Assembly (NCBI RefSeq): GCF_021646685.1
Contig: NZ_JAKJHW010000001.1
Location: forward strand, 868,001-932,000
Origin: Pseudalkalibacillus salsuginis
Lineage (GTDB): Bacteria > Bacillota > Bacilli > Bacillales > Fictibacillaceae
Direction of reading: 5' to 3'
DNA: 64,000 bases
Numbering within the stretch: position 1 is the stretch's first letter; every line of letters begins with the position of its first letter. The translations under genes were made by a program, and so were the position numbers. The notes below the pieces were generated by a model. The model made no database searches and was not told where the DNA came from. It saw only the letters and a program-made list of their open reading frames with translations. This document shows positions 33,031 through 42,690 of the stretch, piece by piece.

Positions 33031-34527
33031 TTAGTTTAACTGTTCTTTAAGCACTTCCTTTAATAATTCAATTGAGCTTTCCTCTGTTTGATCGTTTGTT
33101 CCAAGTTCACCGCAGTAAGCTTTAGACAAAACAGAGCTTTTAATATAATCACACTTCTCAAAAACATTTATGGTTTCTTCACTTTTAAGTTCTCTATCTA
33201 ATAATTTTTTCACGATTTGCTTAATTATATTTTGTTCTTGTAATGGTGGCAATGGGACTTTCAATCCCTCTATTCTAAATAGAGCCAATTTAGGTTGACT
33301 AGTTGAGACAACGGCTTTTTTAATTTGGTCCTGGACAATGCGACTATTTAACAAATACAATAAAAAATGCTTGTCAGTTCCATCAATATCGGTTATTTTT
33401 GCAGCATTTTCAGTTAGATTGGCACCACTAATTTCTTTAGGAATATCACCAATCTTTCCAATAGTTCCTGCAATAGAAATATATAAATCATCGGAAGTAA
33501 TGATATATCTGGATATTTTACTTGCTGTTTCTTCAGTTATATACTTTATACCTGAAATATCTACCGAATAATCCCTAAAGTCTGTAACACGAACATAAGG
33601 ATTAGAGGTTTGATGATCAACAAGGTTATGACCTTTAGGTAATCTTTTCCCCCCTTTAATTGAGGCAATTTCACCTAGGCATACCCACTTCCAACCTTTC
33701 GGTAACACAAAAGGTTCATCGATTACTGGCTCTAATTTTTTTCCTTTTTTCTTTTTGCCATCAGTTTTACTTTGTTTTTCTTTAACTTTTTTTAATAAAG
33801 TAGTTGCAGTCTCTTCATTAGGATTTTCTTCTCTCCACCATGCAGTCAACTCCCCCCGATAAGCTTTATCCAGAATAGCTGCTCGACGAAGTTCAAACGT
33901 TTCCTTTGCTTCATCAATCAACTGCTTTGCTTCATCAATTTTATTTATAAGGCGTTCAACTTTATCAGCAATTCGTATTTGTTCATTTAAGGGAGCTAAA
34001 GGTATTTTTATGTTTTTACACCGTGAGCCAGAAATTTCTTTAAAAGTACTTCCACTTGCCATCGATTCAAGATACGCTTTTGAATTTTTTAAATACCAAT
34101 ATAAATACCGGGGGTATATTGCATTCGTTGGTAAGAAACTTTTAAATCCTTGATTTGTTGATAACTCTTTCGCAGCTATAACAACATAACCTATTGGTGC
34201 CCTAGACGATAACAAAACAGTATTAATTTGTAAAAGTTTTGCAGAACTCTTTTCGAGCCCTAATTTAGTGATATTCCTTTTGCCTCTTTCTATAAACATA
34301 TTTTTATATCCAGATAAATCAGCGGGTGTAATCCAAGGAACAGTTCCATTTTCATAATATTCAATTACTTTTGATTTTGGGGTCCCTCCGCCAACCACAT
34401 TTGTTAAAGAACCTAAATTAGTCCAAATCCAATTTTTTGGCACATTATAAGGTTGTTCTTCTTCAGGAATAACTGCTTCCTCTAATAATTCCTCAATTGA
34501 ATTTTGCTTTTTTACTTTCTTAGTCAT
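33031..34527 (-). CDS. hsdS: Type I restriction-modification specificity subunit HsdS
   Basis: 498-aa specificity subunit from ATG 34527, which overlaps the hsdM stop by eight bases (the frame opens earlier at 34596). It has the expected duplicated layout. Target-recognition domain 1 starts PKNWIWTNLGSL and is followed by the conserved helix region PLAPLNEQIRIADKVERLINKIDEAK. Target-recognition domain 2 starts PKGWKWVCLGEIASIKGG and is followed by PLPPLQEQNIIKQIVKKLLD. A lysine-rich linker (KTDGKKKKGKK) separates the halves. It directs both methylation and cleavage with HsdM and HsdR. The recognition sequence is bipartite but cannot be predicted here. Confidence 0.95.
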   Translation of the reverse strand: MTKKVKKQNSIEELLEEAVIPEEEQPYNVPKNWIWTNLGSLTNVVGGGTPKSKVIEYYENGTVPWITPADLSGYKNMFIERGKRNITKLGLEKSSAKLLQINTVLLSSRAPIGYVVIAAKELSTNQGFKSFLPTNAIYPRYLYWYLKNSKAYLESMASGSTFKEISGSRCKNIKIPLAPLNEQIRIADKVERLINKIDEAKQLIDEAKETFELRRAAILDKAYRGELTAWWREENPNEETATTLLKKVKEKQSKTDGKKKKGKKLEPVIDEPFVLPKGWKWVCLGEIASIKGGKRLPKGHNLVDHQTSNPYVRVTDFRDYSVDISGIKYITEETASKISRYIITSDDLYISIAGTIGKIGDIPKEISGANLTENAAKITDIDGTDKHFLLYLLNSRIVQDQIKKAVVSTSQPKLALFRIEGLKVPLPPLQEQNIIKQIVKKLLDRELKSEETINVFEKCDYIKSSVLSKAYCGELGTNDQTEESSIELLKEVLKEQLN

Positions 34528-36004
34528 TGCCACCCACCTCAACAGTTTCAGCAACCTTATCAATGCTATAGGTGGTATTCTCATAGCTGATTCCATTTTC
34601 TACTTTTCTCAACTCTATTGCTACTTCACTCAATAACTCAACAGCTTGTTCTAGTTTTGCTATTGCTTCTTCGGCAGAATCAATTGGATCAGGAAGATTT
34701 TCATATACAGATAGTGAATCATCTGCAACCAAACCAATATCTAAGCTGTTATCTTTTTTCTTAATTTCCTCACGCGTAAATACATTAAAGCGTTCATCTT
34801 TTATGTTCGCTCGGTCCTCTGCTTTATAAGCTTTTACAAATCCTTTAAAGTGCTTTTCGGTTAATCGATTTCTTTTACCAAAGCTCGGCATGTTTGTTCG
34901 TAAATCGTATACCCACACATTTTTCGTGCTGTTCTTGTCACTTGTTTCTCGGGTAAAAAATAAAACATTCGTCTTTACACCTTGTGCATAGAAAATACCT
35001 GTTGGTAAACGTAATATCGTATGTAAATTACATTTGTCCATTAGGTCTTCACGGATTTTTGTACCTATCCCACTTTCAAAAAGCACGTTATCAGGTAAGA
35101 CAACTGCAGCACGTGCTTTACCATCTGGTTTCAATGCACGGTAGATATGCTGAAGGAAGTTTAACTGCTTGTTAGTTGTTGCAAACGTCAAGTCGTCACG
35201 TGTCGGACGTTCTCCTCCTTGCTTCGTCCCAAATGGAGGATTGGTCATAATTACATCAAAGTTCTTAAGGTCTTTTCCAAGCTCTGATAAAGTGTCCCCA
35301 ATTATAATCTCACCCTGGATGTCATGAAGCATTGCATTCATCAAAGCTAAACGATGTGTGTCTTTTACAAGCTCCACACCAGTAAATGCTTTATATTTTT
35401 GAAATTCCGATTCTTTTTCTCCTAGATCGAAATAGTCATCTGTTTGCTCACGGACGTGGCGGTCAGCTGCAATCATAAAACCAAATGTACCAGCTGCTGG
35501 GTCATTGCATCGTTCACTAGGTTTTGGATCGGTTAATTTTACAATAACATCGATTAAGGTACGAGGAGTAAAATACTGTCCCGCTCCGGATTTCGTTTCA
35601 CTCGCATTCTTTTCGAGTAAGCCCTCGTATAAGTCACCAAGTCCTTCTTCTTTCGCACTGTACCAATCCAGCTCATCAATGGAGCGGATGATTTTTTCCA
35701 GGTTTTTCGGTTCATCAATATTTGTTTTTGCGTTTGTATAAATCTGACTTAAAATAGTATTGCTTTCCTGACCAAGGTCAATAAGCAATTTTTGATAATG
35801 GGTTTTTAACTTAAGCCCATGAAGTTTCGTTAGTGAATCCCAACGATATTCTTCTGGTATGGATTCCTCATTGTCTGTTTCTTTCATCATCTTTAAAAAT
35901 AAAAGATAAGTTAACTCTGTAACGTATTGATGATAGGTGATCCCATCATCCCGTAAAACATTACATAAATTCCATAGCTTCTGTACAATCTGTTGGTTGC
36001 CCAT
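34520..36004 (-). CDS. hsdM: Type I restriction-modification methyltransferase HsdM
   Basis: 494-aa N6-adenine methyltransferase subunit. The N-terminal helical HsdM domain (MGNQQIVQKLWNLCNVLRDD) is followed by AdoMet motif I DPAAGTFGF (about residue 170) and catalytic motif IV NPPF (about residue 255). AKSGAGQYFTPRTLIDV-like sequence (TKSGAGQYFTPR) precedes motif I as usual. It starts two bases after the hsdR stop with AAGGAGC upstream. All key residues are present. Confidence 0.96.
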   Translation of the reverse strand: MGNQQIVQKLWNLCNVLRDDGITYHQYVTELTYLLFLKMMKETDNEESIPEEYRWDSLTKLHGLKLKTHYQKLLIDLGQESNTILSQIYTNAKTNIDEPKNLEKIIRSIDELDWYSAKEEGLGDLYEGLLEKNASETKSGAGQYFTPRTLIDVIVKLTDPKPSERCNDPAAGTFGFMIAADRHVREQTDDYFDLGEKESEFQKYKAFTGVELVKDTHRLALMNAMLHDIQGEIIIGDTLSELGKDLKNFDVIMTNPPFGTKQGGERPTRDDLTFATTNKQLNFLQHIYRALKPDGKARAAVVLPDNVLFESGIGTKIREDLMDKCNLHTILRLPTGIFYAQGVKTNVLFFTRETSDKNSTKNVWVYDLRTNMPSFGKRNRLTEKHFKGFVKAYKAEDRANIKDERFNVFTREEIKKKDNSLDIGLVADDSLSVYENLPDPIDSAEEAIAKLEQAVELLSEVAIELRKVENGISYENTTYSIDKVAETVEVGGND

Positions 36005-36006
36005 TC

Positions 36007-39000
36007 TTATGCTTGCTCCTTTTCATCCTTAACATATAATGCATAGTTGATTTTACTAACGATATCGTCCAGTTGTCCACCAAATATTTTGTTTAGTTGT
36101 TTATACCCACCACGACTCTTGAATGGTTCTACATTAAATGCCTTTTCTGGATCAGGGTCCAATACCGATTCTTTCAGCAATTGTTTTTCGATTCGTTCCA
36201 ACCAGGCCTTCTGGACTTTTGGCCAGGGTTTCATTGAATAGATTTTTTTCATAGCCTTTTTAATCCGCTCTTCATGGTCGATCAAAGGATCACCAAGTGC
36301 TTGTTGGCGGATGAAGCTGATGATGTCAGCTGCTATATCTTCATTTTTCGCATCTCTCCATGCGGTCTGGAGGCTTTTTTCGGTAAATCCTTTTTGGTCT
36401 AATGCGATTCTTAATTCTCTTAATTGTTCTCTTGTCAATTCTTTCGGACGTGTACAGACAACCTGGAGTGCAGGAATCAGGTTCATATTTTCTTTTATGA
36501 ACTGATCGAAGCTTTGCAAATAATCCTCCGGCTTTTCTGCGTTACCATAACCGCGGGTAACTTCTTTAACCTCATCCTCATGAGTTGAGATGTACTGGAG
36601 GACAGGTCTTCCTCTATTCTCATCTAGATATTGGAGAATGTTTTGATTGGTAGTCAGTTTATCAACTACTTCTTCTGGTTTTGATTGTTTTATCCATTCA
36701 ACAAACTCATTGATTGTTTTACCGCCTGATAGTACCTTGAAATCTTCATGGTCTTTGTCAGTCCAGCGTTGTTTTTTACGTTGGACTTTCGCAATAAGTT
36801 CTTCCTTGTGCTGTGTTTTTTGTTCTGTGTTTTGAATCTGCTCCAGTTCCTCTACTAATTGATGAACGGTTACTTTTGGTCTTTTTACAACAGGTTTCAT
36901 TTTTGAATATGGTTCTAATGATTCGTAGAGTCCCACAGCATCATAGATAGAGAAATGATCTTTTCCAATAACATCGGACCTTCGGGTTGCGCGTCCAAGC
37001 ATTTGTTCATATAAAATACGAGAGCGCACACGTCTTAAGAAAACAAGGTTAGAGATGGTCGGAACATCAATGCCAGTCGTCAACAAATCAACTGTAACTA
37101 CGATATTCGGTAGCCGCTCATTTTTAAAAAGGCGGATTGCCTGCGATGGGTCCTTTATTGAACCAGTGATTTTCATTACAGTATTATCATTGATTGGACC
37201 ATGAATTTCTTCTAATTCTTTTTTAAAAATACGAACAACCATATCTGCATGATCATCTGTTGCAGCAAATATCAATGTTTTACCCGCACTGGCAGGATCA
37301 ATGTAATTTGCCAATTCAGATAAGATTGCTTTGTTGAAGTTTTCAGTGATAACCATCTTATTAAACTGGGTTACTTCAATGTTGACCTCATCTTCCAGTA
37401 ACTCTGTTTCAATTTCACCAGTACGAGTGTTGTAGACTTGTACAGTTTCACCAGCAGACCACTGGATTCCATGTTTCTTTAAGGTTGTTTCGAATTGGTA
37501 AGGTGGCTCATGGTCAATTAAATAGCCATCTACTACCGCTTCACGGTAAGAATAATTAAAGACAGGCTTTCCGAAAATTTCAGCAGTGTGTAAAGCAGGT
37601 GTAGCTGTCAGTCCAATACGAACTGCATCAAAGTAATCCAGTACTTGACGATATTTACTTACATAATCGGCATGATCACGGAAAAGCTCTTCAACATCCG
37701 ACATTTCCTTATCGAGCGTATATCCCCGGTGTGCTTCATCCACTATAATGCAATCATACTGATCTACTGTTGGGGGTTCTTGCTCTGTGTCTGTATCTGA
37801 ATAAAAGAGCCTTTTTAACATACCTTGAACTGTAGCGATGTGCACCTTAGTTTCAGGATTGGGCTTTACATCTTGTAATGTCTGAAGTTCGAAGATTTCT
37901 GTAAACGAATGATAGCTTTCCAACTTTGAATCTTTGAACGCCGCCTCAGCCTGTTCTCCTAGAGCAGTTCTGTCAACTAAAAAGAGGATCCGGTTAAACC
38001 GATTATGTTTAATAAGACGATAGATCAGTCCAATCGCCATTCTTGTTTTACCTGTGCCAGTGGCCATTGCAATCAATATCTCTCTTTGTTCTCTTTCAAG
38101 AGTATTCTCAACAGCCTTAATTGCCTCTTCTTGATAGGGACGTAAATTTAGATAATCCAATGTTTCATCTTGAAGCTTTTTGTTTGCTTGATCGATGTCT
38201 TTCTTTAGTAATTCTTTTATCCCTTGCGGTGAATACCAAGCTTTCAAGGGACGGGGATGATTTGTTGGTTTTCTGGCATCTAAAAACCATATCCCAGATT
38301 TCTCTTCAAATTGCTTTACATATGGACGACCATTTGTCGCAAACAAAAAAGGGACAAAGTAATCGCCATATGGAGTTTGGATTTCTTCTTCATCATGTTT
38401 TACTACCAATCTAGCATAACCTTTTGCTTGCTCTATGTCAGAAATGATGTTTTTACTAGCCCGTTTCGCTTCAATGATTCCTACAAATTCTAGACCAATA
38501 AACAAAGCATAGTCAGCATATCCCTTTTTTAAAGGCCATTCTGCTATCGCAAGGTCCTTTCCTTTTTTAGGTCGAACTCCTTTACCGTATCTAAGTTTTT
38601 CAGTATCCGCTTCCCATCCTGCTTTTCTTAGTTGTTCATCAATAAGGATGCGGGTCTCTTCTTCTGTCAGCTTAAAACGGCTACCTAAAGATTTCGCGCC
38701 TTTTTTACGCTGTAATTTATCAGTAGATGAAACATATGCCTGTTCCTGTCTTAATTTTTCAAGTTGACTTTCAAGTTGTGCAACTTTGTCTTCATATGAC
38801 CTAGATAACTTCTTAAGTTCTTCTTCATCTATTGTTTGCTTTTGGACGGGTTCTTGGAACTCTGGTTCCTTAAAGTCCCAATCTCCATATACCTGCATCA
38901 ACCAGACAGATAACCGAAAGGCCATATGTAATAAAGCGTGGGCTTCCTGTTCCGTCCCATATCCAGCTTCATGGACTGCCTTATTTCCTTTCCTTCGTAT

Positions 39001-39258
39001 CGTATCCAGCATGGTATATAATTCTTCGGTTATTAGATCATCTCTTCTAAGTACACTTAAACGATCAACCTGGTTTGTATCATATGTTTCCTTTATTTCC
39101 TCATAAGCTAAGACGTATTTGGTCAATGTCTCAGCAAAGAGTCGAAGTTTTATTAAAGTAGTGTTGGGATCAATATATAAATTTCGTTCAGCAGTTTCGC
39201 CTAAATTGGTTAATAGACTCCAATGGTCATCAAGAAAGTAAAAGTTACTGTCTTTCAA
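36007..39258 (-). CDS. hsdR: Type I restriction endonuclease subunit HsdR (EcoEI-like)
   Basis: About 1083-aa motor and nuclease subunit. The N-terminal DUF4145-like domain (residues about 10-130) is followed by a coiled segment, then a nuclease domain with the ExK core FVGIIEAKRAS. The SF2 helicase follows (ATGTGKTRMAIGLIYRL, IIVDEAH, LTATPA, TTGIDVPTISNLVFLR, QMLGRATR) and a C-terminal HsdR_C region. An ATG at 39273 has no ribosome site. The GGGGGTGA just inside it fits TTG at 39258 better. It is the first gene of an hsdRMS operon, inside a mobile element. No frameshift is seen, so the system appears complete. Confidence 0.94.
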   Translation of the reverse strand: MKDSNFYFLDDHWSLLTNLGETAERNLYIDPNTTLIKLRLFAETLTKYVLAYEEIKETYDTNQVDRLSVLRRDDLITEELYTMLDTIRRKGNKAVHEAGYGTEQEAHALLHMAFRLSVWLMQVYGDWDFKEPEFQEPVQKQTIDEEELKKLSRSYEDKVAQLESQLEKLRQEQAYVSSTDKLQRKKGAKSLGSRFKLTEEETRILIDEQLRKAGWEADTEKLRYGKGVRPKKGKDLAIAEWPLKKGYADYALFIGLEFVGIIEAKRASKNIISDIEQAKGYARLVVKHDEEEIQTPYGDYFVPFLFATNGRPYVKQFEEKSGIWFLDARKPTNHPRPLKAWYSPQGIKELLKKDIDQANKKLQDETLDYLNLRPYQEEAIKAVENTLEREQREILIAMATGTGKTRMAIGLIYRLIKHNRFNRILFLVDRTALGEQAEAAFKDSKLESYHSFTEIFELQTLQDVKPNPETKVHIATVQGMLKRLFYSDTDTEQEPPTVDQYDCIIVDEAHRGYTLDKEMSDVEELFRDHADYVSKYRQVLDYFDAVRIGLTATPALHTAEIFGKPVFNYSYREAVVDGYLIDHEPPYQFETTLKKHGIQWSAGETVQVYNTRTGEIETELLEDEVNIEVTQFNKMVITENFNKAILSELANYIDPASAGKTLIFAATDDHADMVVRIFKKELEEIHGPINDNTVMKITGSIKDPSQAIRLFKNERLPNIVVTVDLLTTGIDVPTISNLVFLRRVRSRILYEQMLGRATRRSDVIGKDHFSIYDAVGLYESLEPYSKMKPVVKRPKVTVHQLVEELEQIQNTEQKTQHKEELIAKVQRKKQRWTDKDHEDFKVLSGGKTINEFVEWIKQSKPEEVVDKLTTNQNILQYLDENRGRPVLQYISTHEDEVKEVTRGYGNAEKPEDYLQSFDQFIKENMNLIPALQVVCTRPKELTREQLRELRIALDQKGFTEKSLQTAWRDAKNEDIAADIISFIRQQALGDPLIDHEERIKKAMKKIYSMKPWPKVQKAWLERIEKQLLKESVLDPDPEKAFNVEPFKSRGGYKQLNKIFGGQLDDIVSKINYALYVKDEKEQA

Positions 39259-39354
39259 CAAGCTCACCCCCATAAAAGAGAACCTAACTTTTATTTACAA
39301 TTCCATTGTAACAAACTTTAGAGCCTACTTAACTCCATCTTAAAAATTATTCCA

Positions 39355-39387
39355 TAAAAAAACTGGTACTATTATAAGTACCAGCTT
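39355..39387 (-). terminator. Terminator between the TerS-like gene and hsdR
   Basis: CTGGTACT (39363-39370) with AGTACCAG (39377-39384), followed on minus by seven T. It isolates the RM cargo from the satellite replication module. Confidence 0.88.
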
Positions 39388-39421
39388 CCTTTATAACATA
39401 TTGGTCGATTTTGGTAGTGTT

Positions 39422-39844
39422 TTAGTTCGCTTTCCAACGTTCCACCGTAGTCATATTCAACATATCATCAAGACTTTCGTCTGTACCTTTCTCCCTTTGG
39501 AAAACAGGTTCTACTTCCTCCTGTTTAAGAGTGTGCATATATTTCAGGAATATCTCACATAATTTTTCTGTTGGAACGTTAGAAAAATCACGTTGACTAA
39601 GCTCCTCTTGCAACTTTTTTGTCTGCTCTCCGATAGTTTCAATCCGATTCTTCTTTGCAATAAAGTATTGCTCTTGTAAAGCCTCCATTTCCATGGTTTT
39701 CAGATTGGCCACTTCATACTCAAACTCTTTAGACCAATCGATCAGGGTAGATTTAGCAACATTCAATTGCTTTGCAATCTTATCAAAGCTGATCCCAGCA
39801 GCTCTCAATTCAATGAATTTTTGCTTAGTTTTATTGTCTTTCAT
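39422..39844 (-). CDS. TerS-like helix-turn-helix protein (phage terminase small-subunit type)
   Basis: 140-aa protein from ATG 39844 (AAGGATG upstream). The N-terminal HTH is of the kind found in phage terminase small subunits (FIELRAAGISFDKIAKQLN, then VAKSTLIDWSKEF), followed by a long helix (EALQEQYFIAKKNRIETIGEQ) and an acidic tail. In satellites a TerS homologue redirects packaging of helper phage to the element. No large subunit is present. It could instead be a plain DNA-binding regulator; the resemblance is by pattern, not by a specific residue. Confidence 0.65.
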   Translation of the reverse strand: MKDNKTKQKFIELRAAGISFDKIAKQLNVAKSTLIDWSKEFEYEVANLKTMEMEALQEQYFIAKKNRIETIGEQTKKLQEELSQRDFSNVPTEKLCEIFLKYMHTLKQEEVEPVFQREKGTDESLDDMLNMTTVERWKAN

Positions 39845-39888
39845 ATAATCATCCTTCTTAGATATCATAATCACCAACAAACTCTTTT

Positions 39889-40100
39889 TACCCACATTAC
39901 CCACGATTCGATGCAATTACTTAGAATACTTGGTTTTGCTATGTGGTCCCCCTTGTTAGTACATATTCCACATTACCCACATTTAAATGACCATAAAGCT
40001 TTTGTTAATGTGGGTAATTGTGGGTTGTGTGTTTAGGATTGACCCACAATAGCTACCTTTAACTGTCAGGTTTTATAAATTAATGTGGGCAAAGTGGGTC
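39889..40100. other. Candidate iteron replication origin of the element
   Basis: Eight copies of TGTGGGT/ACCCACA or one-mismatch variants lie in 212 bases. Minus orientation: 39890-39896, 39899-39905 (ACCCACG), 39975-39981, 40042-40048. Plus orientation: 40009-40015, 40019-40025, 40084-40090 (TGTGGGC), 40093-40099 (AGTGGGT). Three pairs are spaced 9-10 bases apart, about one helix turn. AT-rich stretches lie between. The region sits just downstream of the DUF3987 gene and upstream of the TerS-like gene, where SaPI origins are found relative to rep. No gene covers it. Confidence 0.6.
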
Positions 40101-40112
40101 TTTCAAAAGACT

Positions 40113-41639
40113 TTACGATAAGAAATACGGGTTAACCTGATAAACCTTTTTTCTACCCTCCTTTTTCCGAATGTAACCACGATCCTCTAAATCAAATAAT
40201 GTATTTTTCAAATGTTCTGCTCTATAAAACCGTTTTCTTGTGAGCATTTGTATTTCTCTATACTCAATTACGGATTTTTGCTTTTTTTTAATGACATTCA
40301 ACAAATATTTAACGTCTTCTGTTCTTCTATCAGCCTTCATACAATCATAAGCAGCTTTGGCATGTTCTATAAAATATTTTGTAAGCTGCCGTGCTCTAGA
40401 AAAAGTCAGCTCGTTAATCTGTGGTGATATTTCTTCAATTTTCGTATTACTAAAAGGTAATTCGTTTGCGTAATCAGCTACATGTAATAAACCTGCAACT
40501 CGTATGATCTGACCCGCCAACTTACTTCCCCACTCCTTCATCTCTGCCAAATCACCCCCTTCCAAGAACATACTTTCCACATCTTCCCTCAACGTTTCCT
40601 CTAACCTTCGTGCGTTTTCATCAAGTGTAAGCTGGATAGGATCAGGTACTTCAAAACTTAATAAATTCCTAATCGTTGTAGAATAAGCATTTTTCACTTC
40701 TTCCTTTATTGACTCTGGTCTTATTTTACGGTTTCCGACCAGTGATTTAGGAAAAGAATATAGAAACCTAGGCATCAACCCCCTTTCTTGAAAACTAGGT
40801 GGAGTATCCTGCACAACGTGGGGCTGTACAAATAGTCCAATAGTCAGAGCAGGATTTCGTAAAACCTTAGCAGCCCTCCCTATCCGATCAACTGCACAAT
40901 AGTCCCCGCTGAAGCCTTTTAAAAATATTTCAATATTCGCTTTTCCATCGGAAGAATATCGTCCAGCCATAATACTGAAAATCCCGCCTCCTTCTGCCGA
41001 TAAAATAGCCATTTTTTCATTATTTTCAGCTAATAAATCCGCAAGTTTTTCCGGCGTTACATCTTCTGTTATATAACGTGGTATAGTGAGTAACTTTTCT
41101 TCTTGTATTTCGTTGGTTAAATCCTTAATTTCCTTTAATGTTGCTTCTTCCCCATTTTTTGCATACTCTTTTTCATGTCGCTCTAATCGTTTTCGTTTTG
41201 CTTTTAATATTGCTTTTTGTTTAGAGACTTTCAGACCCAACCGCTCTCTTTCTTGTTGTTCAAAAATTGTTATCGGCTCTTGCAAAGCTTTGAACACAGC
41301 ACTTTTACGATTACCCGAAGGGAGTGATATAATAGAATATGTGTTCAAAGATTCACTCCATTCTCCTGATAACTTTACGTAGAATTTTTTCATCAAGGTT
41401 GTTGATAAAACAGATATTGTTGCCATACCAGCTGCATCTATGGGAGTTTGTGTAGACTCAGCCACCCCTTTGACATAATCCCGCAACCAAACAGGGAACA
41501 CATGTACGGGAAAGACAGGTAGTTCATATTCATCTATAGGAACAGGCTTTACCCATTGTACTCCCTCCTGCTTCATCTCTGATTTTTTCCCTTCTTTCAA
41601 AGATTCATATTCAGCCATTTGTTGGATGTTTATCCCCAT
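40113..41639 (-). CDS. DUF3987-family (primase-helicase-like) replication protein
   Basis: 508-aa protein of the DUF3987 family (YfjI-like), common in satellites and integrative elements as a replication helicase or primase partner. An ATP-binding-type loop is seen in IISLPSGNRKSAVFKALQ (residues about 100-117), where the P-loop is degenerate (GNRKS instead of GKT/S). A charged coil (KAILKAKRKRLERHEKEYAK) follows. The C-terminal about 70 residues form a winged-helix-like end (REIQMLTRKRFYRAEHLKN). It overlaps the prim-pol stop by 29 bases. It probably acts at the iteron region directly downstream. Confidence 0.8.
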   Translation of the reverse strand: MGINIQQMAEYESLKEGKKSEMKQEGVQWVKPVPIDEYELPVFPVHVFPVWLRDYVKGVAESTQTPIDAAGMATISVLSTTLMKKFYVKLSGEWSESLNTYSIISLPSGNRKSAVFKALQEPITIFEQQERERLGLKVSKQKAILKAKRKRLERHEKEYAKNGEEATLKEIKDLTNEIQEEKLLTIPRYITEDVTPEKLADLLAENNEKMAILSAEGGGIFSIMAGRYSSDGKANIEIFLKGFSGDYCAVDRIGRAAKVLRNPALTIGLFVQPHVVQDTPPSFQERGLMPRFLYSFPKSLVGNRKIRPESIKEEVKNAYSTTIRNLLSFEVPDPIQLTLDENARRLEETLREDVESMFLEGGDLAEMKEWGSKLAGQIIRVAGLLHVADYANELPFSNTKIEEISPQINELTFSRARQLTKYFIEHAKAAYDCMKADRRTEDVKYLLNVIKKKQKSVIEYREIQMLTRKRFYRAEHLKNTLFDLEDRGYIRKKEGRKKVYQVNPYFLS

Positions 41640-42459
41640 TCATTCCCCTCCCTTTCAATCGTTCTATCTCGCGTTTTAGAATACTATTAAACGTAGTCTC
41701 CATTACTTTCTGTGACTCTGGAGGGGTATTCCGTTCGTTCCATAAGAGCATTATTTCATATGCTACAGGAGCGGCTATACCATGTCTTAATAAATAACCG
41801 GCAAGAGAGGCTGCAGACATGTTACGATTTCCCTCAGGAACACCTTTAAGAATTTCTATCCAATAGCTTGCAGGTTTCTTTATCTTCTTCTCCTGCTGTG
41901 GATCTCCTATTAGTCGGAATAACCATTCCGGTATATTTGCTAGTGGACTTTTATCTGGACGACTTGATACTTCCCATTTATAACGCTGACCACTAATATG
42001 AACAGAAGGAGATACTACAATATAACCACCATCCCCTCTGATATCGATACCTGGTAAAATGCCAACCTTATTTTTAATTCGCCTATAAGGAGATGTTTTA
42101 AATAGAATATGTCGACCATCGCCGCCTGTAAGTGCTTCAACTGTTTGAGGAAGTCTGCCGTGTTCTACCATCAGATTGTGGAATGAGTCATCTCCTCCAT
42201 TACGAGGATCTATATCTAAAGCAATAACTCCACTTATACTACCAGTTGGGATGCCGATATTCGCCTGAGGCCATTTCTTCCACCATTGATTGATCAAATG
42301 TAGATCTCTTGTTGCTGCATGAACCCCTTTTGCTATAAGTGGGTGCTTCCCTTCACTGCCACATTGTCTCCCACAAGTGCAATTATCAAATGAAATACCG
42401 TGTAAAGGAATCACTGGCCAGCCTAAACTTTGAGTGTAGGCTATGGCTGATATATGCAT
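41611..42459 (-). CDS. Bifunctional primase-polymerase (prim-pol) protein
   Basis: 282-aa AEP-type primase with N-terminal prim-pol domain. Visible are WPVIPLHG, a zinc-like CTCGRQCG insertion with GKHPLI, IGIPTGSISGVIALDIDPRNGG (catalytic DxD), GGDGRHILFKT (His) and VVSPSVH. A primase-C-like tail (NRNMSAASLAGYLLRHG) follows. The ATG at 42459 has no ribosome site. A strong AAGGAGGGTG stands about 30 bases upstream, where in-frame ATT (42477) or ATA (42480) would be at the right distance, so an unusual start is possible. It forms a replication module with the DUF3987 protein. Confidence 0.85.
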   Translation of the reverse strand: MHISAIAYTQSLGWPVIPLHGISFDNCTCGRQCGSEGKHPLIAKGVHAATRDLHLINQWWKKWPQANIGIPTGSISGVIALDIDPRNGGDDSFHNLMVEHGRLPQTVEALTGGDGRHILFKTSPYRRIKNKVGILPGIDIRGDGGYIVVSPSVHISGQRYKWEVSSRPDKSPLANIPEWLFRLIGDPQQEKKIKKPASYWIEILKGVPEGNRNMSAASLAGYLLRHGIAAPVAYEIMLLWNERNTPPESQKVMETTFNSILKREIERLKGRGMNGDKHPTNG

Positions 42460-42501
42460 TTCTGAATAAGAAGAAATTATTGGTACACCCTCCTTCCATG
42501 G

Positions 42502-42690
42502 TTAATTACCTTTTTCATTTTTGTACTCCTGATCACTTATCCAATCATCAATTGAATGACGATCAAATATCAGTACTCTTTTGCTTAATCGAACATGGGG
42601 AATTTCTTTCTCACGTACCAACTGGTAAACCAAATCCTTAGACACACCTAGATACTCCGCAACTTCTGCAACTCTCATTTTTATACGCAA
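42502..42690 (-). CDS. xis: Excisionase-family (HTH_17) DNA-binding protein
   Basis: 62-aa protein with the MerR-like winged HTH of excisionases (VAEVAEYLGVSKDLVYQLVR, then EKEIPHVRLSKRVLIFDRHS). TTG start at 42690 with GGGAGAGG upstream; its codon directly follows the stop of the preceding HTH gene. A small protein at this place in an element with a tyrosine integrase is expected to steer excision. It may also act as an activator. Confidence 0.85.
   Translation of the reverse strand: MRIKMRVAEVAEYLGVSKDLVYQLVREKEIPHVRLSKRVLIFDRHSIDDWISDQEYKNEKGN

Noticed and set aside
39767-40036. 89-aa plus-strand ORF over the iteron region
   Set aside because: No ribosome site; it spans the TerS-like gene start and the repeats and has no protein-like composition.
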